In this document: piece by piece, positions 7,761 through 16,169 of the stretch
Numbering within the stretch: the stretch's first letter is position 1
Layout: the number at the start of each line of letters is the position of its first letter
Assembly: GCF_002836775.1 (NCBI RefSeq)
Contig: NZ_PJAQ01000017.1
Coordinates: forward strand, 186,001-250,000
Length of the DNA stretch: 64,000 bases
Source of the DNA: Colwellia sp. 12G3
GTDB taxonomy: Bacteria; Pseudomonadota; Gammaproteobacteria; Enterobacterales; Alteromonadaceae
Direction: 5' to 3'
Position numbers and translations under genes: made by a program
Notes under the pieces: generated by a model
Told to the model about the DNA's origin: nothing
Databases searched by the model: none
Seen by the model: only the letters and a program-made list of their open reading frames with translations

Positions 7761-8996
7761 CTAAAAATACCAAGCCAAAGATAGCTGTGCATGGTCATCA
7801 TTACTTAAGGTATAAAGTAAGTCATTTTCATCATTGCTTTGTAATAACCGCACGTCAAGACTGGCAATAAAGTTATCACCAAAGCGGCGATTTGCTTCAA
7901 TAATAAAACTAAAGGCATTGTGGTCTAAGTCACTACCAAAACCCATTAATAACTCACTGCTTTGCATGTCGTTAAAGGCCAACCTAGCCCCGACAAACAA
8001 GTCATTTTGCATGAGTGAGCCTTGCGCGCCTAATCCAACTTCACCGCGGGAATCCCAGCTATGTTCCATCAATAAGCCTAAGTCAATATTCGATTCAAAC
8101 ACACCAACAAAACTGTATTCAAAACCCGCTTGGCTTGCCATAAAATCTTCAAGACTGGTACTACGGTATATGCTTTCAAATTTCCATAACCAGTCACCTA
8201 AAGTGGCTTGTACATCAACACCCAGTTGGTCCATTTGGCTGTAATATTGTTGTAAAGTGTTCTGCGCAGTAGGCGTTAGATAAGCTTCACGATTAGTTCC
8301 ATGAAACCAAGATGCACCTAAGTCAAAGTCACCAATACTATGCGACCAACGCAAAGCTACATCAAGGTGCTGTTGCCCTGCTGAGGATTCATAGCTAACA
8401 TCGTCTTCATCAACGACTAAGGGTCCACGTAAACGCCCTTCACTACCGGCATAGGTTCTTTCTCGAAAACCGGGCAGTAAAAACACATCAACAATGCCCC
8501 AATCATTCACTAATGATAAGTTAACCATTTGCTGACCTAGCTTGTCTTCGCCATCAAAGTCTTCAACACCATCGGTTTGGTTAATCACATCAACCAGGTG
8601 TTGAAATTCAGTACCCCCCCAGAATTCTTTGCGAATACCAAGGCGTAATTCCCAATCATCACTGGCATGTATATAAGCTAACTCTCGAATATCACCGTGA
8701 GTACGCTGTGAGTCATGACTATCTACGCGATAAAAAGGAGTAAGTAAAAGGCTATCACTACCATCATTCCACTGCCAATAAAGCTCAGGCTCAACCGAGA
8801 AAGATGTTTGGCTATGACTCAATTGCTGTGAGGACAGCGCGTCATCAAAAAAATAACGCTGCTCGAGTGCAATATTACCCGAGGCTTCAAACTCAACTTC
8901 ACCCGCCTGCAACGAATGACTAAGCAGTATGCCAGTGCATACTGCGATAGCGGTTACTGATCGCTTTAGCTTCCCTGTATGTAACGAAAATCTCAT
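7761..8996 (-). CDS. Outer-membrane beta-barrel protein of the RND lipid-export-like cassette
   Basis: A 411-residue exported protein. Residues 1-31 form a signal peptide ending LSHSLQA. The rest has alternating hydrophobic and polar strands rich in aromatic residues and ends in LAWYF, the C-terminal phenylalanine signature recognised by the Bam machinery. It resembles DUF1302-type barrel proteins found beside MMPL exporters. The gene starts 4 bases after the LolA-like gene and is third in the operon after the exporter, suggesting it accepts or anchors the exported molecule at the outer membrane. Function is inferred from context only. Confidence 0.7.
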   Translation of the reverse strand: MRFSLHTGKLKRSVTAIAVCTGILLSHSLQAGEVEFEASGNIALEQRYFFDDALSSQQLSHSQTSFSVEPELYWQWNDGSDSLLLTPFYRVDSHDSQRTHGDIRELAYIHASDDWELRLGIRKEFWGGTEFQHLVDVINQTDGVEDFDGEDKLGQQMVNLSLVNDWGIVDVFLLPGFRERTYAGSEGRLRGPLVVDEDDVSYESSAGQQHLDVALRWSHSIGDFDLGASWFHGTNREAYLTPTAQNTLQQYYSQMDQLGVDVQATLGDWLWKFESIYRSTSLEDFMASQAGFEYSFVGVFESNIDLGLLMEHSWDSRGEVGLGAQGSLMQNDLFVGARLAFNDMQSSELLMGFGSDLDHNAFSFIIEANRRFGDNFIASLDVRLLQSNDENDLLYTLSNDDHAQLSLAWYF

Positions 8997-9000
8997 CAGC

Positions 9001-9801
9001 TTAGCGTGCTCGTTTTAATGAGTTACGGTTAAAGTCACTGTCAGTTAAACCTGTTTTAAAATCATAGTTACTCCATTTTAATTCAGTGCTTTTACCGTTT
9101 TGATGGTTAATCATTTCTTGGCTATCAGCACGCCAATGTTTAGCTAAATACTGCTTATAACTACTAAAGGTTAATGTCTTAAGTAATGAGTCTTTACGGT
9201 CATAGAAATCAATTTTATTAATTCTATATTCTAACGTATCAAGCCATACGATACGGCGAGTGTAGCCTGAGTTCTCATCTACTGGGTATTGCTCAACTTT
9301 AAAGTTTGTTAAGCCATTAACTTCTTCTACACCAAGATATTTATAAGAGTATTTTTCTACTTCAAAAGAACTTAAATCTTCAAAAGCAAACTCTGAGCCC
9401 ATAAATGGTCCTGACTTATTACGTGATGAAATACGTTTTACACGCTTTAGTGCCGGTAATAATAACCATTGCTCATCCGATTCAATTGGATGAGAAAAGC
9501 TTAAAAATGCGGTGCCTTTTACATCAAGTGGTTTATTAAAAATAGTTAAGCTTTTATCACCATCATCATGAACCTCTAATGACTTCATTTTAATTTCACG
9601 AAGACTTTCTTGCCCTTGCTTGTTACGTAACAACATTAACATATCAGCGGTGCTGTCTTGCCAGCCAAGGTCGCGTTTTTTAGCTTCCATTGAAATGTCT
9701 AAGCCTTTTTGTTCTTCTACACTTAGCGCAAAAGAGACATTTGAAACAAAAATTAAACTTAGTGCAGAGATAGCGCTAATGAGTATTTTCTTAGTAAACA
9801 T
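9001..9801 (-). CDS. LolA-like outer-membrane lipoprotein-sorting family protein
   Basis: A 266-residue protein with a signal peptide (residues 1-25, ending NVSFA). The mature part has the pattern of the LolA-like family that accompanies RND/MMPL exporters: paired strands such as RIVWLDTLEYRINKIDFYDRKDSLLKT and the block LLPALKRVKRIS with GPFMGSEFAFEDL. Members share the unclosed-barrel fold of LolA and LolB and are thought to carry hydrophobic cargo through the periplasm. It is not LolA itself, which is shorter and is encoded elsewhere in gammaproteobacteria. It sits between the exporter and barrel genes. Confidence 0.8.
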   Translation of the reverse strand: MFTKKILISAISALSLIFVSNVSFALSVEEQKGLDISMEAKKRDLGWQDSTADMLMLLRNKQGQESLREIKMKSLEVHDDGDKSLTIFNKPLDVKGTAFLSFSHPIESDEQWLLLPALKRVKRISSRNKSGPFMGSEFAFEDLSSFEVEKYSYKYLGVEEVNGLTNFKVEQYPVDENSGYTRRIVWLDTLEYRINKIDFYDRKDSLLKTLTFSSYKQYLAKHWRADSQEMINHQNGKSTELKWSNYDFKTGLTDSDFNRNSLKRAR

Positions 9802-9877
9802 ATAAAATCCTTATAAATTTTTTGGAAGCTCAGTCAATAAATACATCAAATGAGCTGATGTGTTCGGTGGCGAAGAA

Positions 9878-12226
9878 TTAAACCGCTTCAATCGCTTTTT
9901 TAATAGGTGCATCAACCGCAACAGCTGAACTTTCGCTCGCTTTATTTTTGCTTTTATCAAGTAAAATAAGTAACGGTGGTAAGAATAAGAAGTCAACCAC
10001 AAGTGCGATAAAGATGGTAAGTGCCGTTAAGAAGCCCATATCTGCATTCATTTTAAATGATGATTGTGCCAATACCGTAAAGCCTGCTACCAATACAAAG
10101 GTGGTTATCCAAAGTGCTCGTCCGACATTATCAAAAGCATAATGTACCGCTTCTTTCGCGCTGGCATTTTTATCACGTCTCGCATGAAGATACTTACTTA
10201 AAAAGTGCACCGTATCGTCAACAACAATGCCTAAAGTCATACCAATAACAACAGACAGCCCTAAACCAACTTGCGCGCTTAATAATCCCCAAAGACCAAA
10301 GGCAATAGCTGCGGGTGCTAAATTTGGTAATAAACTGATCAGTCCAAAACGCCAACTTTTTAACGCGACACCTAACAAGATAGAAATCAAGATAAGCGCC
10401 AGTGTTGTGCCAATAAGCATGCTAATAATATTACGTTGACCTATATGGGCAAACATTAAGCTTGGGCTAGCAAAATCAACTTCGTACTGTGGTGCGTGTT
10501 CGGCAAACCATTCAATCATGTCTTCTTCAACATTAATCAGCTCATTACTGGTCATGTTTTTAAAGGTCGCGACAATTCTTGATGAAGATTTATCAACGTC
10601 TAATTGGTTATTTAAATCCAAACCATAAGGTAATGACATTTCATATAGTAATAAGTATTGCGCTGACATTTCCTGGCTGTCTGGCAATTTATACCAACTA
10701 GGATCATCACCGTGCATATTCTTATTCAAGCGCTTTAACGTATCAGTAATCGTATTGACATGATCCGTTTCAGGGCGAGCACGTAACCAATCACTAAAGT
10801 CACTGACACTATTTAGGTACTTAGGGTTGTTAATACCACTGGATTGACCCGTTTTTACTGAGATCTCAACAACCATCATGCCCGATAAGTTTTCTTGCAT
10901 ATAATCCGTTGCTGCGCGATATGGCACAGTTTCATCAAAATATTTAACAAAATCATCATTGAGTTCATTGTTAGGAATAAACATTACTGAAGCAATAATT
11001 AACACGCTAGTTAAAGGCAGTAAGGCTTTACGTTTGGCAATAACAAAGTCTGCCAACTTAGCCATAATATCTTTCTTATGTTCAGATTGCTTTTTCACTC
11101 GCACCGGTAAAACCGTTAACAATGCTGGGAAAATAGTAATAGAAAATACAAACGCTAGCATCACACCAATAGCCACTAAATTACCTAAATCTCTAAACGG
11201 TGGAGAGTCAGAAAAATTCATGCTCAAAAAGCCAATTGCGGTGGTAATACTGGTCAAAAATATAGGTTGTAAATTGATTTTGATACTACGAACAATAGCG
11301 GTACGTTTATCCGCGCCTTGACGCATTTCATAAAACATTGAAGTTAATATATGAATACAATCCGCTACCGCTAAGGTCATTATCATCGTTGGCGCTGATG
11401 ATGAAGGTCCTGTTAGATAAAAGCCTAACCAACCAGCTAGTCCCATGGTAGTAACAATACTCATAATGATTATAAGTACCGTAGAGATAGTACCGGTAAT
11501 GGTTCTTAGTAATAAACCAATAGTCACAATAACCACAAGAAACATCAGTGGAATAAGTGTTGAACCATCACTAATTGAAGCCTCACCAAATGATGTATTC
11601 ATCATGATCATGCCCGATAGATATACTTCAACGTCTGGGTGCTCAGCTAAAAATTGTGCCTGAATAGCACGGACACTCGTGGCAACTTGTGGCGTTTCTG
11701 CCATCGGGTCAATACCCGGTAATTGCACCGTAACGTTAACAACAGAAACATGCCCTGTTTTAGAGATGATTTTATTAACGAGTAAAGGCTCGCTAATCGC
11801 AATCTGTTTAATTTTATCAAGCTTATCGCTGGTTAAATTCTTAGTAGACATGACGAGATCTTCAACGATCATGTCATCTTCTTCAGCATAGGTGTATTGA
11901 AAGTTAGTCACTGAATCAACACGTGTTGAATAAGGCACCTGCCAACTTTCTTTGGTTAATACTTTTAACGCGGCTAAATGCTCTGCGGTAAAAACATTGC
12001 CACCTTTTGGTACGACGACAAACGAAACATTATCACTTTTGGCATAGACTTTTTGCATCGACTCAAAAGCGGTTAATTGCGGATTTTCTTCACTAAAGAA
12101 CACTCGGTAGTCATTTTTAAATTCTAACTTTTGTGCTCCCATACCAGCTACCATGGCGAATGTAATACAAACTAGTATCACCCAAAATGGATTATTGCCG
12201 ACAAAATTATAGAGTTTGTCTCTCAT
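9878..12226 (-). CDS. RND-superfamily (HAE3/MMPL) exporter
   Basis: A 782-residue inner-membrane transporter with internal duplication: each half has one membrane segment, a large periplasmic loop and five more segments (about 13-31, 220-365, then 395-412, 625-755). Motifs at the proton-relay positions are LAVADCIHILTSM near residue 285 and GIVVDDTVHFLSKY near 665. Single-gene MMPL or HAE3 exporters such as HpnN move lipids or other hydrophobic compounds toward the outer membrane. SD is AAGGAG, 7 bases before ATG. It leads an operon with a LolA-like carrier and a barrel protein and is preceded by a palindromic operator also found at the tetR promoter. Confidence 0.85.
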   Translation of the reverse strand: MRDKLYNFVGNNPFWVILVCITFAMVAGMGAQKLEFKNDYRVFFSEENPQLTAFESMQKVYAKSDNVSFVVVPKGGNVFTAEHLAALKVLTKESWQVPYSTRVDSVTNFQYTYAEEDDMIVEDLVMSTKNLTSDKLDKIKQIAISEPLLVNKIISKTGHVSVVNVTVQLPGIDPMAETPQVATSVRAIQAQFLAEHPDVEVYLSGMIMMNTSFGEASISDGSTLIPLMFLVVIVTIGLLLRTITGTISTVLIIIMSIVTTMGLAGWLGFYLTGPSSSAPTMIMTLAVADCIHILTSMFYEMRQGADKRTAIVRSIKINLQPIFLTSITTAIGFLSMNFSDSPPFRDLGNLVAIGVMLAFVFSITIFPALLTVLPVRVKKQSEHKKDIMAKLADFVIAKRKALLPLTSVLIIASVMFIPNNELNDDFVKYFDETVPYRAATDYMQENLSGMMVVEISVKTGQSSGINNPKYLNSVSDFSDWLRARPETDHVNTITDTLKRLNKNMHGDDPSWYKLPDSQEMSAQYLLLYEMSLPYGLDLNNQLDVDKSSSRIVATFKNMTSNELINVEEDMIEWFAEHAPQYEVDFASPSLMFAHIGQRNIISMLIGTTLALILISILLGVALKSWRFGLISLLPNLAPAAIAFGLWGLLSAQVGLGLSVVIGMTLGIVVDDTVHFLSKYLHARRDKNASAKEAVHYAFDNVGRALWITTFVLVAGFTVLAQSSFKMNADMGFLTALTIFIALVVDFLFLPPLLILLDKSKNKASESSAVAVDAPIKKAIEAV

Positions 12227-12253
12227 TGTTAAGCTCCTTATAGTATAAATTTT

Positions 12254-12269
12254 TCTTCATTAATGAAGA
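12254..12269. promoter_or_regulatory. Second palindrome in the exporter leader
   Basis: TCTTCATTAATGAAGA is a perfect 16-base palindrome between the TetR-type operator and the exporter ribosome binding site. It differs from the TetR sites; it could be a site for another regulator or a leader hairpin. Confidence 0.35.
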
Positions 12270-12277
12270 GTCTTTTA

Positions 12278-12294
12278 GGTGACGAATCGTCACC
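12278..12294. promoter_or_regulatory. Palindromic operator upstream of the exporter operon
   Basis: GGTGACGA-A-TCGTCACC is an exact 8+1+8 inverted repeat, 52 bases before the exporter start codon. The 15-base core GTGACGAATCGTCAC is repeated exactly at the tetR promoter (13145-13159), which points to the product of the neighbouring tetR gene as the binding protein. Confidence 0.8.
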
Positions 12295-12303
12295 TTGTCT
12301 ATC

Positions 12304-12335
12304 AAAAAAATGCGGTTAATGACCGCACATTTTTA
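12304..12335 (-). terminator. Intrinsic terminator of tetR
   Basis: On the minus strand TGCGGT-CATTA-ACCGCA is followed by seven T residues. It separates tetR from the exporter promoter. Confidence 0.8.
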
Positions 12336-12358
12336 TTATCTGGTTTATTAAAAAGAGG

Positions 12359-13126
12359 CTAACTAAAACTACCAAAGTTCAGCTCACGCCCTTTTGCTTT
12401 AATTTGCGCTAACTCTTGCGGAAATAATTCTGCTAAAGCGAGTTGTAATTCAGCACAATGGCTTAGGTCTTTAGTTAAAGGTTTCCAGCCCATGCCATCA
12501 AATAACAGATTGCTTAGGTTAAAAAGCTCACGTTCAACAATTAAACTTGTTCTACCGCTACACTGTTCTACTTCACCTGAAAGCAAGGTAATAGCACCAT
12601 ATGCCATAGACCAATTACTAAAACATAATTGCTGTACATCCATATTATTTGGAAGTGCTAGGCTGTTATCGTTTAGGCCGTCTTCTACGATGCCATGAAT
12701 AGAGGTCATCAACTTAATTTCTAGCCGTTCATTTTCATTGATATGCTTTTCACTCGATTTACCAACCACATTGGGTGATTTAGCACATAGAACCGTTTGA
12801 AAAAGTGCGGGGTATAACATTGCATAAATGAGGTATGAGAAATTTAACAGTAACATGCGTGACCGAGCACAACCTTTAAACTGATATGTGCGATAAAAGA
12901 GATTTGCGAGCAGTTCCATAGAATAATTACTGATCGCCAACAATAAATCTTCTTTACCAATAAAGTGTTTATAGACAGTGCCTTTTGAAAACGGTACTTG
13001 AGCGACCACTTTATCCATGGTGAGGTTTTCAATACCATTTTGCTGAATAAGCAACACAGCAGAGTTGATTATTAACAACTCCCTTTCTTTAAGTGCTGTT
13101 TCATCGAGTAACTTAGGTGGTGTCAT
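12359..13126 (-). CDS. TetR-family transcriptional regulator of the exporter cassette
   Basis: Starting at the ATG whose complement is at 13124-13126 this is 255 residues. A longer frame begins at a GTG that lies inside the operator palindrome, so the internal ATG is preferred. Residues 13-60 form the TetR DNA-binding domain (LTMDKVVAQVPFSKGTVYKHFIGKEDLLL); the rest is a helical ligand-binding domain with no recognised ligand. The gene lies directly upstream of the exporter operon on the same strand, separated by a terminator. Matching operators before both genes suggest that it represses itself and the exporter. Confidence 0.85.
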   Translation of the reverse strand: MTPPKLLDETALKERELLIINSAVLLIQQNGIENLTMDKVVAQVPFSKGTVYKHFIGKEDLLLAISNYSMELLANLFYRTYQFKGCARSRMLLLNFSYLIYAMLYPALFQTVLCAKSPNVVGKSSEKHINENERLEIKLMTSIHGIVEDGLNDNSLALPNNMDVQQLCFSNWSMAYGAITLLSGEVEQCSGRTSLIVERELFNLSNLLFDGMGWKPLTKDLSHCAELQLALAELFPQELAQIKAKGRELNFGSFS

Positions 13127-13144
13127 AATATCTACTTTTAAAAT

Positions 13145-13159
13145 GTGACGAATCGTCAC
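13145..13159. promoter_or_regulatory. TetR-type operator, site 1 at the tetR promoter
   Basis: GTGACGAATCGTCAC is an exact 7+1+7 inverted repeat, identical to the core of the site at 12278-12294 and 18 bases before the tetR start codon. Confidence 0.8.
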
Positions 13160-13172
13160 TGACGTTTCGTCA
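13160..13172. promoter_or_regulatory. TetR-type operator, site 2 at the tetR promoter
   Basis: TGACG-TTT-CGTCA adjoins site 1. Read on the minus strand it is TGACGAAACGTCA, one base different from the site 1 core, so the tetR promoter probably has two tandem sites. Confidence 0.6.
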
Positions 13173-13868
13173 TCATACCCCCGATGTAATTATTGTCAAC
13201 GATTTTGTAACTCAAATGTACTGTGAATTTTCTTTCATCCACATAATATGTGTCACGAGTGATTTTTGTAAAAGCTTTTTCTGAACTACAAACTATGAAT
13301 TTGGGTCTGGGAGTCAATTTTTACCACTAAGGAAACATTGGCACTAGCTTAGGATTAGTGCCAAAAATCAAACTGCTTGGGGTAGTCGGTTTATGATCAC
13401 TATTACCACAAAGCGGACGGTTTTATTAATGAAAAATCGACCTTGAAACAGTCAGCAAAGATACGAAAGCGGACGTTCCCCACATTTTGAATAAAAAAAG
13501 TAATATTCAGAATTGGTTTGCACAACAGCGGAATGCACTTGTTTTTATCCGGGATTTTAGAAAACAGTATAGCTGTAGGCAAGAAATTCCTGACTTTCGG
13601 CTTTCGCTCCCTCATAGCGATGAAGAAGAGTAAATATCTAAAATATGGGCTAAAGAATATTTCATATATTACAAAAAAATGACATTTATTCTACTTATAC
13701 TCTGGTATTAATATTTGTTAGTGCTAATGTTCCCTTGGTGGGGATACTGAGCGTTATCTTTGTCCTGATTAACGGACATTACTCATAATTCGTTGTAGGT
13801 GTAGTCGTCTACACTTGAACTGAACAAGGTAAATGTAGTTATCAGAATCAGTTTTATTAGTCTTTTGT
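13173..13868. other. Gene-poor region between tetR and a solute-binding-like gene
   Basis: About 700 bases with no supported gene. A 70-codon open frame at 13403-13615 (-) has no recognisable family and no clear start signal. An inverted repeat GTGTAG-TCGT-CTACAC lies at 13799-13814, upstream of the next gene, and could be an operator or leader hairpin. Confidence 0.5.
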
Positions 13869-14693
13869 TTGTTCAGTAATAGAAAGGTATCACAATGGGT
13901 AAGAAAAGTGATTAAATATGCAGTAGCAGCCATCATGGTTTATTTATTGTCCTCTACAGTTGCTTATTCCTATAGTTTGACCAAGGTTGAAATTGCCACT
14001 GTTGTAAAATCAAACGACAGAGTAAAGACCAAAAACGTTCTAACCAACGAAGGGAGACCGGGGTGGTTTATTGAACTTTCCCGTCGTGCGGCGCTGGAGT
14101 GTAATATGGAACTCCGGTTTCAATTTGTCCCCTGGGTTCGGGGCCTATTGCTACTTGAACAAGGTAAGATAGACGCAACATTTAACAGCAACCACATGGA
14201 AATTCGTGAAAAGTATGGGGTTTACCCTCGAATTGATGGCATATTAGACGAGAAACGTGCATCAATAAAATATGGTTATTACGCTTATACTTTAAGAAAT
14301 TCGGATGACAAGAAATTGGTGGAGCGGGCTGATCTTACCAACCGCAATGTTGTAGTAGAAAGGGCTGCATCAATAATACCTGAACTTAAAAAACGCGGCG
14401 CGAAAATTCAGGAAAATGTAAATTATTTATCGATGCTAAAAATGGTTGCTTACCACCGTGCAGATGTGGCCGTCGGGATAGATAAAAGTTTTGACAGCTT
14501 ATTAGACAATACTCCGGCACTTGCCGCCATCATTATGAAGGTTAAAACGCCAGTTCAGTTAAAGGTTGGATATGTGATGTTTTCAAAAAAATTCTATGCA
14601 ACCCACCAGGAGCAGGTTGAATGTTTTTGGGACAGATCAGCAGAAAATCGTAAAACTGACTGGTTCAGGAAGTTGTACCTCTCGTATCAATGA
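13869..14693 (+). CDS. Periplasmic solute-binding-like protein (SBP_bac_3 type)
   Basis: Up to 274 residues; the start is uncertain. The longest frame uses TTG at 13869, while a GTG at 13908 gives a more usual signal peptide ending near STVAYSYS. The mature part resembles extracellular solute-binding proteins of family 3: RPGWFIELSRRAALECN, then FQFVPWVRGLLLLEQGKIDATFNSN, and later LKMVAYHRADVAVGID. Such proteins normally serve ABC importers or sensor kinases, but none is next to it. It stands alone in a gene-poor stretch and may have been acquired by transfer. Ligand unknown. Confidence 0.65.
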   Translation: MFSNRKVSQWVRKVIKYAVAAIMVYLLSSTVAYSYSLTKVEIATVVKSNDRVKTKNVLTNEGRPGWFIELSRRAALECNMELRFQFVPWVRGLLLLEQGKIDATFNSNHMEIREKYGVYPRIDGILDEKRASIKYGYYAYTLRNSDDKKLVERADLTNRNVVVERAASIIPELKKRGAKIQENVNYLSMLKMVAYHRADVAVGIDKSFDSLLDNTPALAAIIMKVKTPVQLKVGYVMFSKKFYATHQEQVECFWDRSAENRKTDWFRKLYLSYQ

Positions 14694-15434
14694 GCCATTG
14701 TCAATTGCCTGAAGTTAGCTGGACGTAAAAGCTACTTGACCAGACAATTTCAGCCATATCGCATTGGGAGGTAGTTTAGGGAAGTAACGTGCTAGCCAAG
14801 AACTTCTAGCACGTCAACGGATAGATTTTAAAGCTAATTAAGATATGGAAAAACGTGTTAGCTAATGTCAGTTTAGAGGGAAGTTCTTGTCATTGAGACA
14901 TCATAAGAACCTATCAACCACATGTTCATGATTACTATAGGCACCGTTTACATCAAGTGATGGAATGCCAACGGCAACAATTAGCTTAAACCAGCCCCAC
15001 AAGTGAGTAGAAAATCTTGGCTAATATTACCTTAAATATGCTCCTGAATCTGCAACGGCTTAATGTCTGCTTATGGCTATATTTTAACCTAAACAACAGC
15101 CAGTAGCTAACGTCAACTAAGCGCACAAAGTTATCATGTTTAATAATACCAACAGCTAACTAAATCATTCCCCATCAGAACACTCTAAACAGCGATTCTT
15201 AGACACTTTGCAGAATATTAACAATCAGTATGCATTATTTAACTTAAGTACATTAATTTGATGGTTTGGTGGATATTTGAAAGTCGAACAATTGAGTGTC
15301 ATATCAGATCAAAGGTATAAAATTTATCCAACTTCAAGACAGACATAATATAAATTTCAGGAAAATAACTACAGAGTTCGCCAACCTTCTCAGGAATAAT
15401 TAGCAACCAATTAGCAACCAATTAGCAACCAAAC
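14694..15434. other. Gene-free region next to tRNA-Leu
   Basis: About 740 bases without a credible open frame. At 15398-15430 the 11-base unit AATTAGCAACC is repeated three times exactly. No integrase or att repeat of the tRNA 3-prime end was recognised. Confidence 0.55.
15398..15430 (+). repeat. Three tandem copies of an 11-base unit
   Basis: AATTAGCAACC occurs three times head to tail, immediately before the terminator of the tRNA-Leu transcript. Confidence 0.9.
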
Positions 15435-15468
15435 GAAAAAAGGCCGATTCATCACGAATCGGCCTTTA
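15435..15468 (-). terminator. Intrinsic terminator downstream of tRNA-Leu
   Basis: On the minus strand AAAGGCCGATTC and GAATCGGCCTTT pair around a 5-base loop and are followed by a T run. It lies 24 bases past the tRNA 3-prime end and probably ends the secG-tRNA transcript. Confidence 0.85.
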
Positions 15469-15491
15469 AATGTCTATTTGTATAAGTTTAG

Positions 15492-15576
15492 TGGTGCGGT
15501 TGGGGGGACTTGAACCCCCACGACCTAAATCATTAGCCCCTCAAGCTAACGCGTCTACCAATTCCGCCACAACCGC
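15492..15576 (-). tRNA. leuU: tRNA-Leu (anticodon GAG)
   Basis: An 85-base class II tRNA with CCA encoded. The acceptor arms GCGGTTG and CAACCGC pair fully, the D-loop has AATTGGTAGACGCG, the anticodon stem TTAGC/GCTAA encloses the loop TTGAGGG (anticodon GAG, reading CUC and CUU), and the T arm has GGTTCAAGTCC. Its place downstream of secG matches leuU of Escherichia coli. Confidence 0.95.
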
Positions 15577-15660
15577 GCAATACTAAACTATACTATCTGT
15601 TTTACTAAGTTAACTTGCTCATTTTGAGGTAAATAAGAACACTTAACTTTTAGACCCGCA

Positions 15661-15702
15661 GTCCCCTCAAGCTGGCGCGTCTACCAATTCCGCCACATCC
15701 GC
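15661..15702 (-). pseudogene. Truncated tRNA-Leu (5-prime half only)
   Basis: The 40 bases from the 5-prime end through the anticodon loop match the intact tRNA-Leu at all but about four positions, including the D-loop and TTGAGGG loop. The 3-prime half of the anticodon stem, the variable arm, T arm and 3-prime acceptor are absent, so it cannot form a tRNA. It lies between secG and the intact gene and looks like the remains of a tandem paralogue. Confidence 0.85.
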
Positions 15703-15762
15703 GCAAAACTCAATTTGTAATTTTAACTTTTTATATATTAACTAAGTTGAGGCTTAGCTAAA

Positions 15763-16167
15763 TTAATCTGGAACGTTGCTGCTATCTTCTTTCTTAGCAG
15801 GTTCGTCTGATGCAGGTACATCACTGTTTTGAACAGCAGGTAATGTAGTTGCTTCAAGACTTTCACTTGGAATAGCATCAACTGCTTGCTCTGCAGGAAC
15901 TGCTAGGTTATTCCACTCATCAACAGACTTAGTCTTGTTGGCAGTTAAGTTACCTAAGATTAAGCTGATAACAAAGAATCCTACCGCTAAATACGTTGTC
16001 GCCGATGTTAGGAAGTTACCAGAACCACCTGAACCGAAAACAGTTGCAGAAGAACCCGCACCAAAAGAGGCACCCATGTCTGCGCCTTTACCTTGCTGAA
16101 TTAACACTAAGCCAATTAGGGCTAAAGCAATAAGTACGTATACGATAATTAATACTTGATACAACAT
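15763..16167 (-). CDS. secG: Preprotein translocase subunit SecG
   Basis: SecG is the small accessory subunit of the SecYEG inner-membrane channel. Starting at the ATG whose complement is at 16165-16167 it has 134 residues; a longer frame would overlap tpiA, and AAAGGAAAA lies just before this ATG. Two membrane segments (about residues 3-22 and 55-75) flank the conserved LIQQGKGADMGASFGAGSS loop. The tail is acidic and rich in proline and serine. It lies 2 bases after tpiA and before tRNA-Leu, the usual gammaproteobacterial order. Confidence 0.93.
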   Translation of the reverse strand: MLYQVLIIVYVLIALALIGLVLIQQGKGADMGASFGAGSSATVFGSGGSGNFLTSATTYLAVGFFVISLILGNLTANKTKSVDEWNNLAVPAEQAVDAIPSESLEATTLPAVQNSDVPASDEPAKKEDSSNVPD

Positions 16168-16169
16168 TT

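Noticed and set aside
7834-8244. A 136-codon frame antisense to the outer-membrane barrel gene
   Set aside because: Shadow of the real gene, which has a signal peptide and barrel C-terminus.
10959-11321. A 120-codon frame antisense to the exporter gene
   Set aside because: Covers a membrane domain of the exporter; hydrophobic codons give long antisense frames.
13403-13615. A 70-codon open frame on the minus strand
   Set aside because: No recognisable family, no good ribosome binding site, and an unusual composition; treated as noncoding.
15398-15430. Possible CRISPR-like repeats
   Set aside because: The 11-base units are directly adjacent with no spacers; this is a simple tandem repeat.
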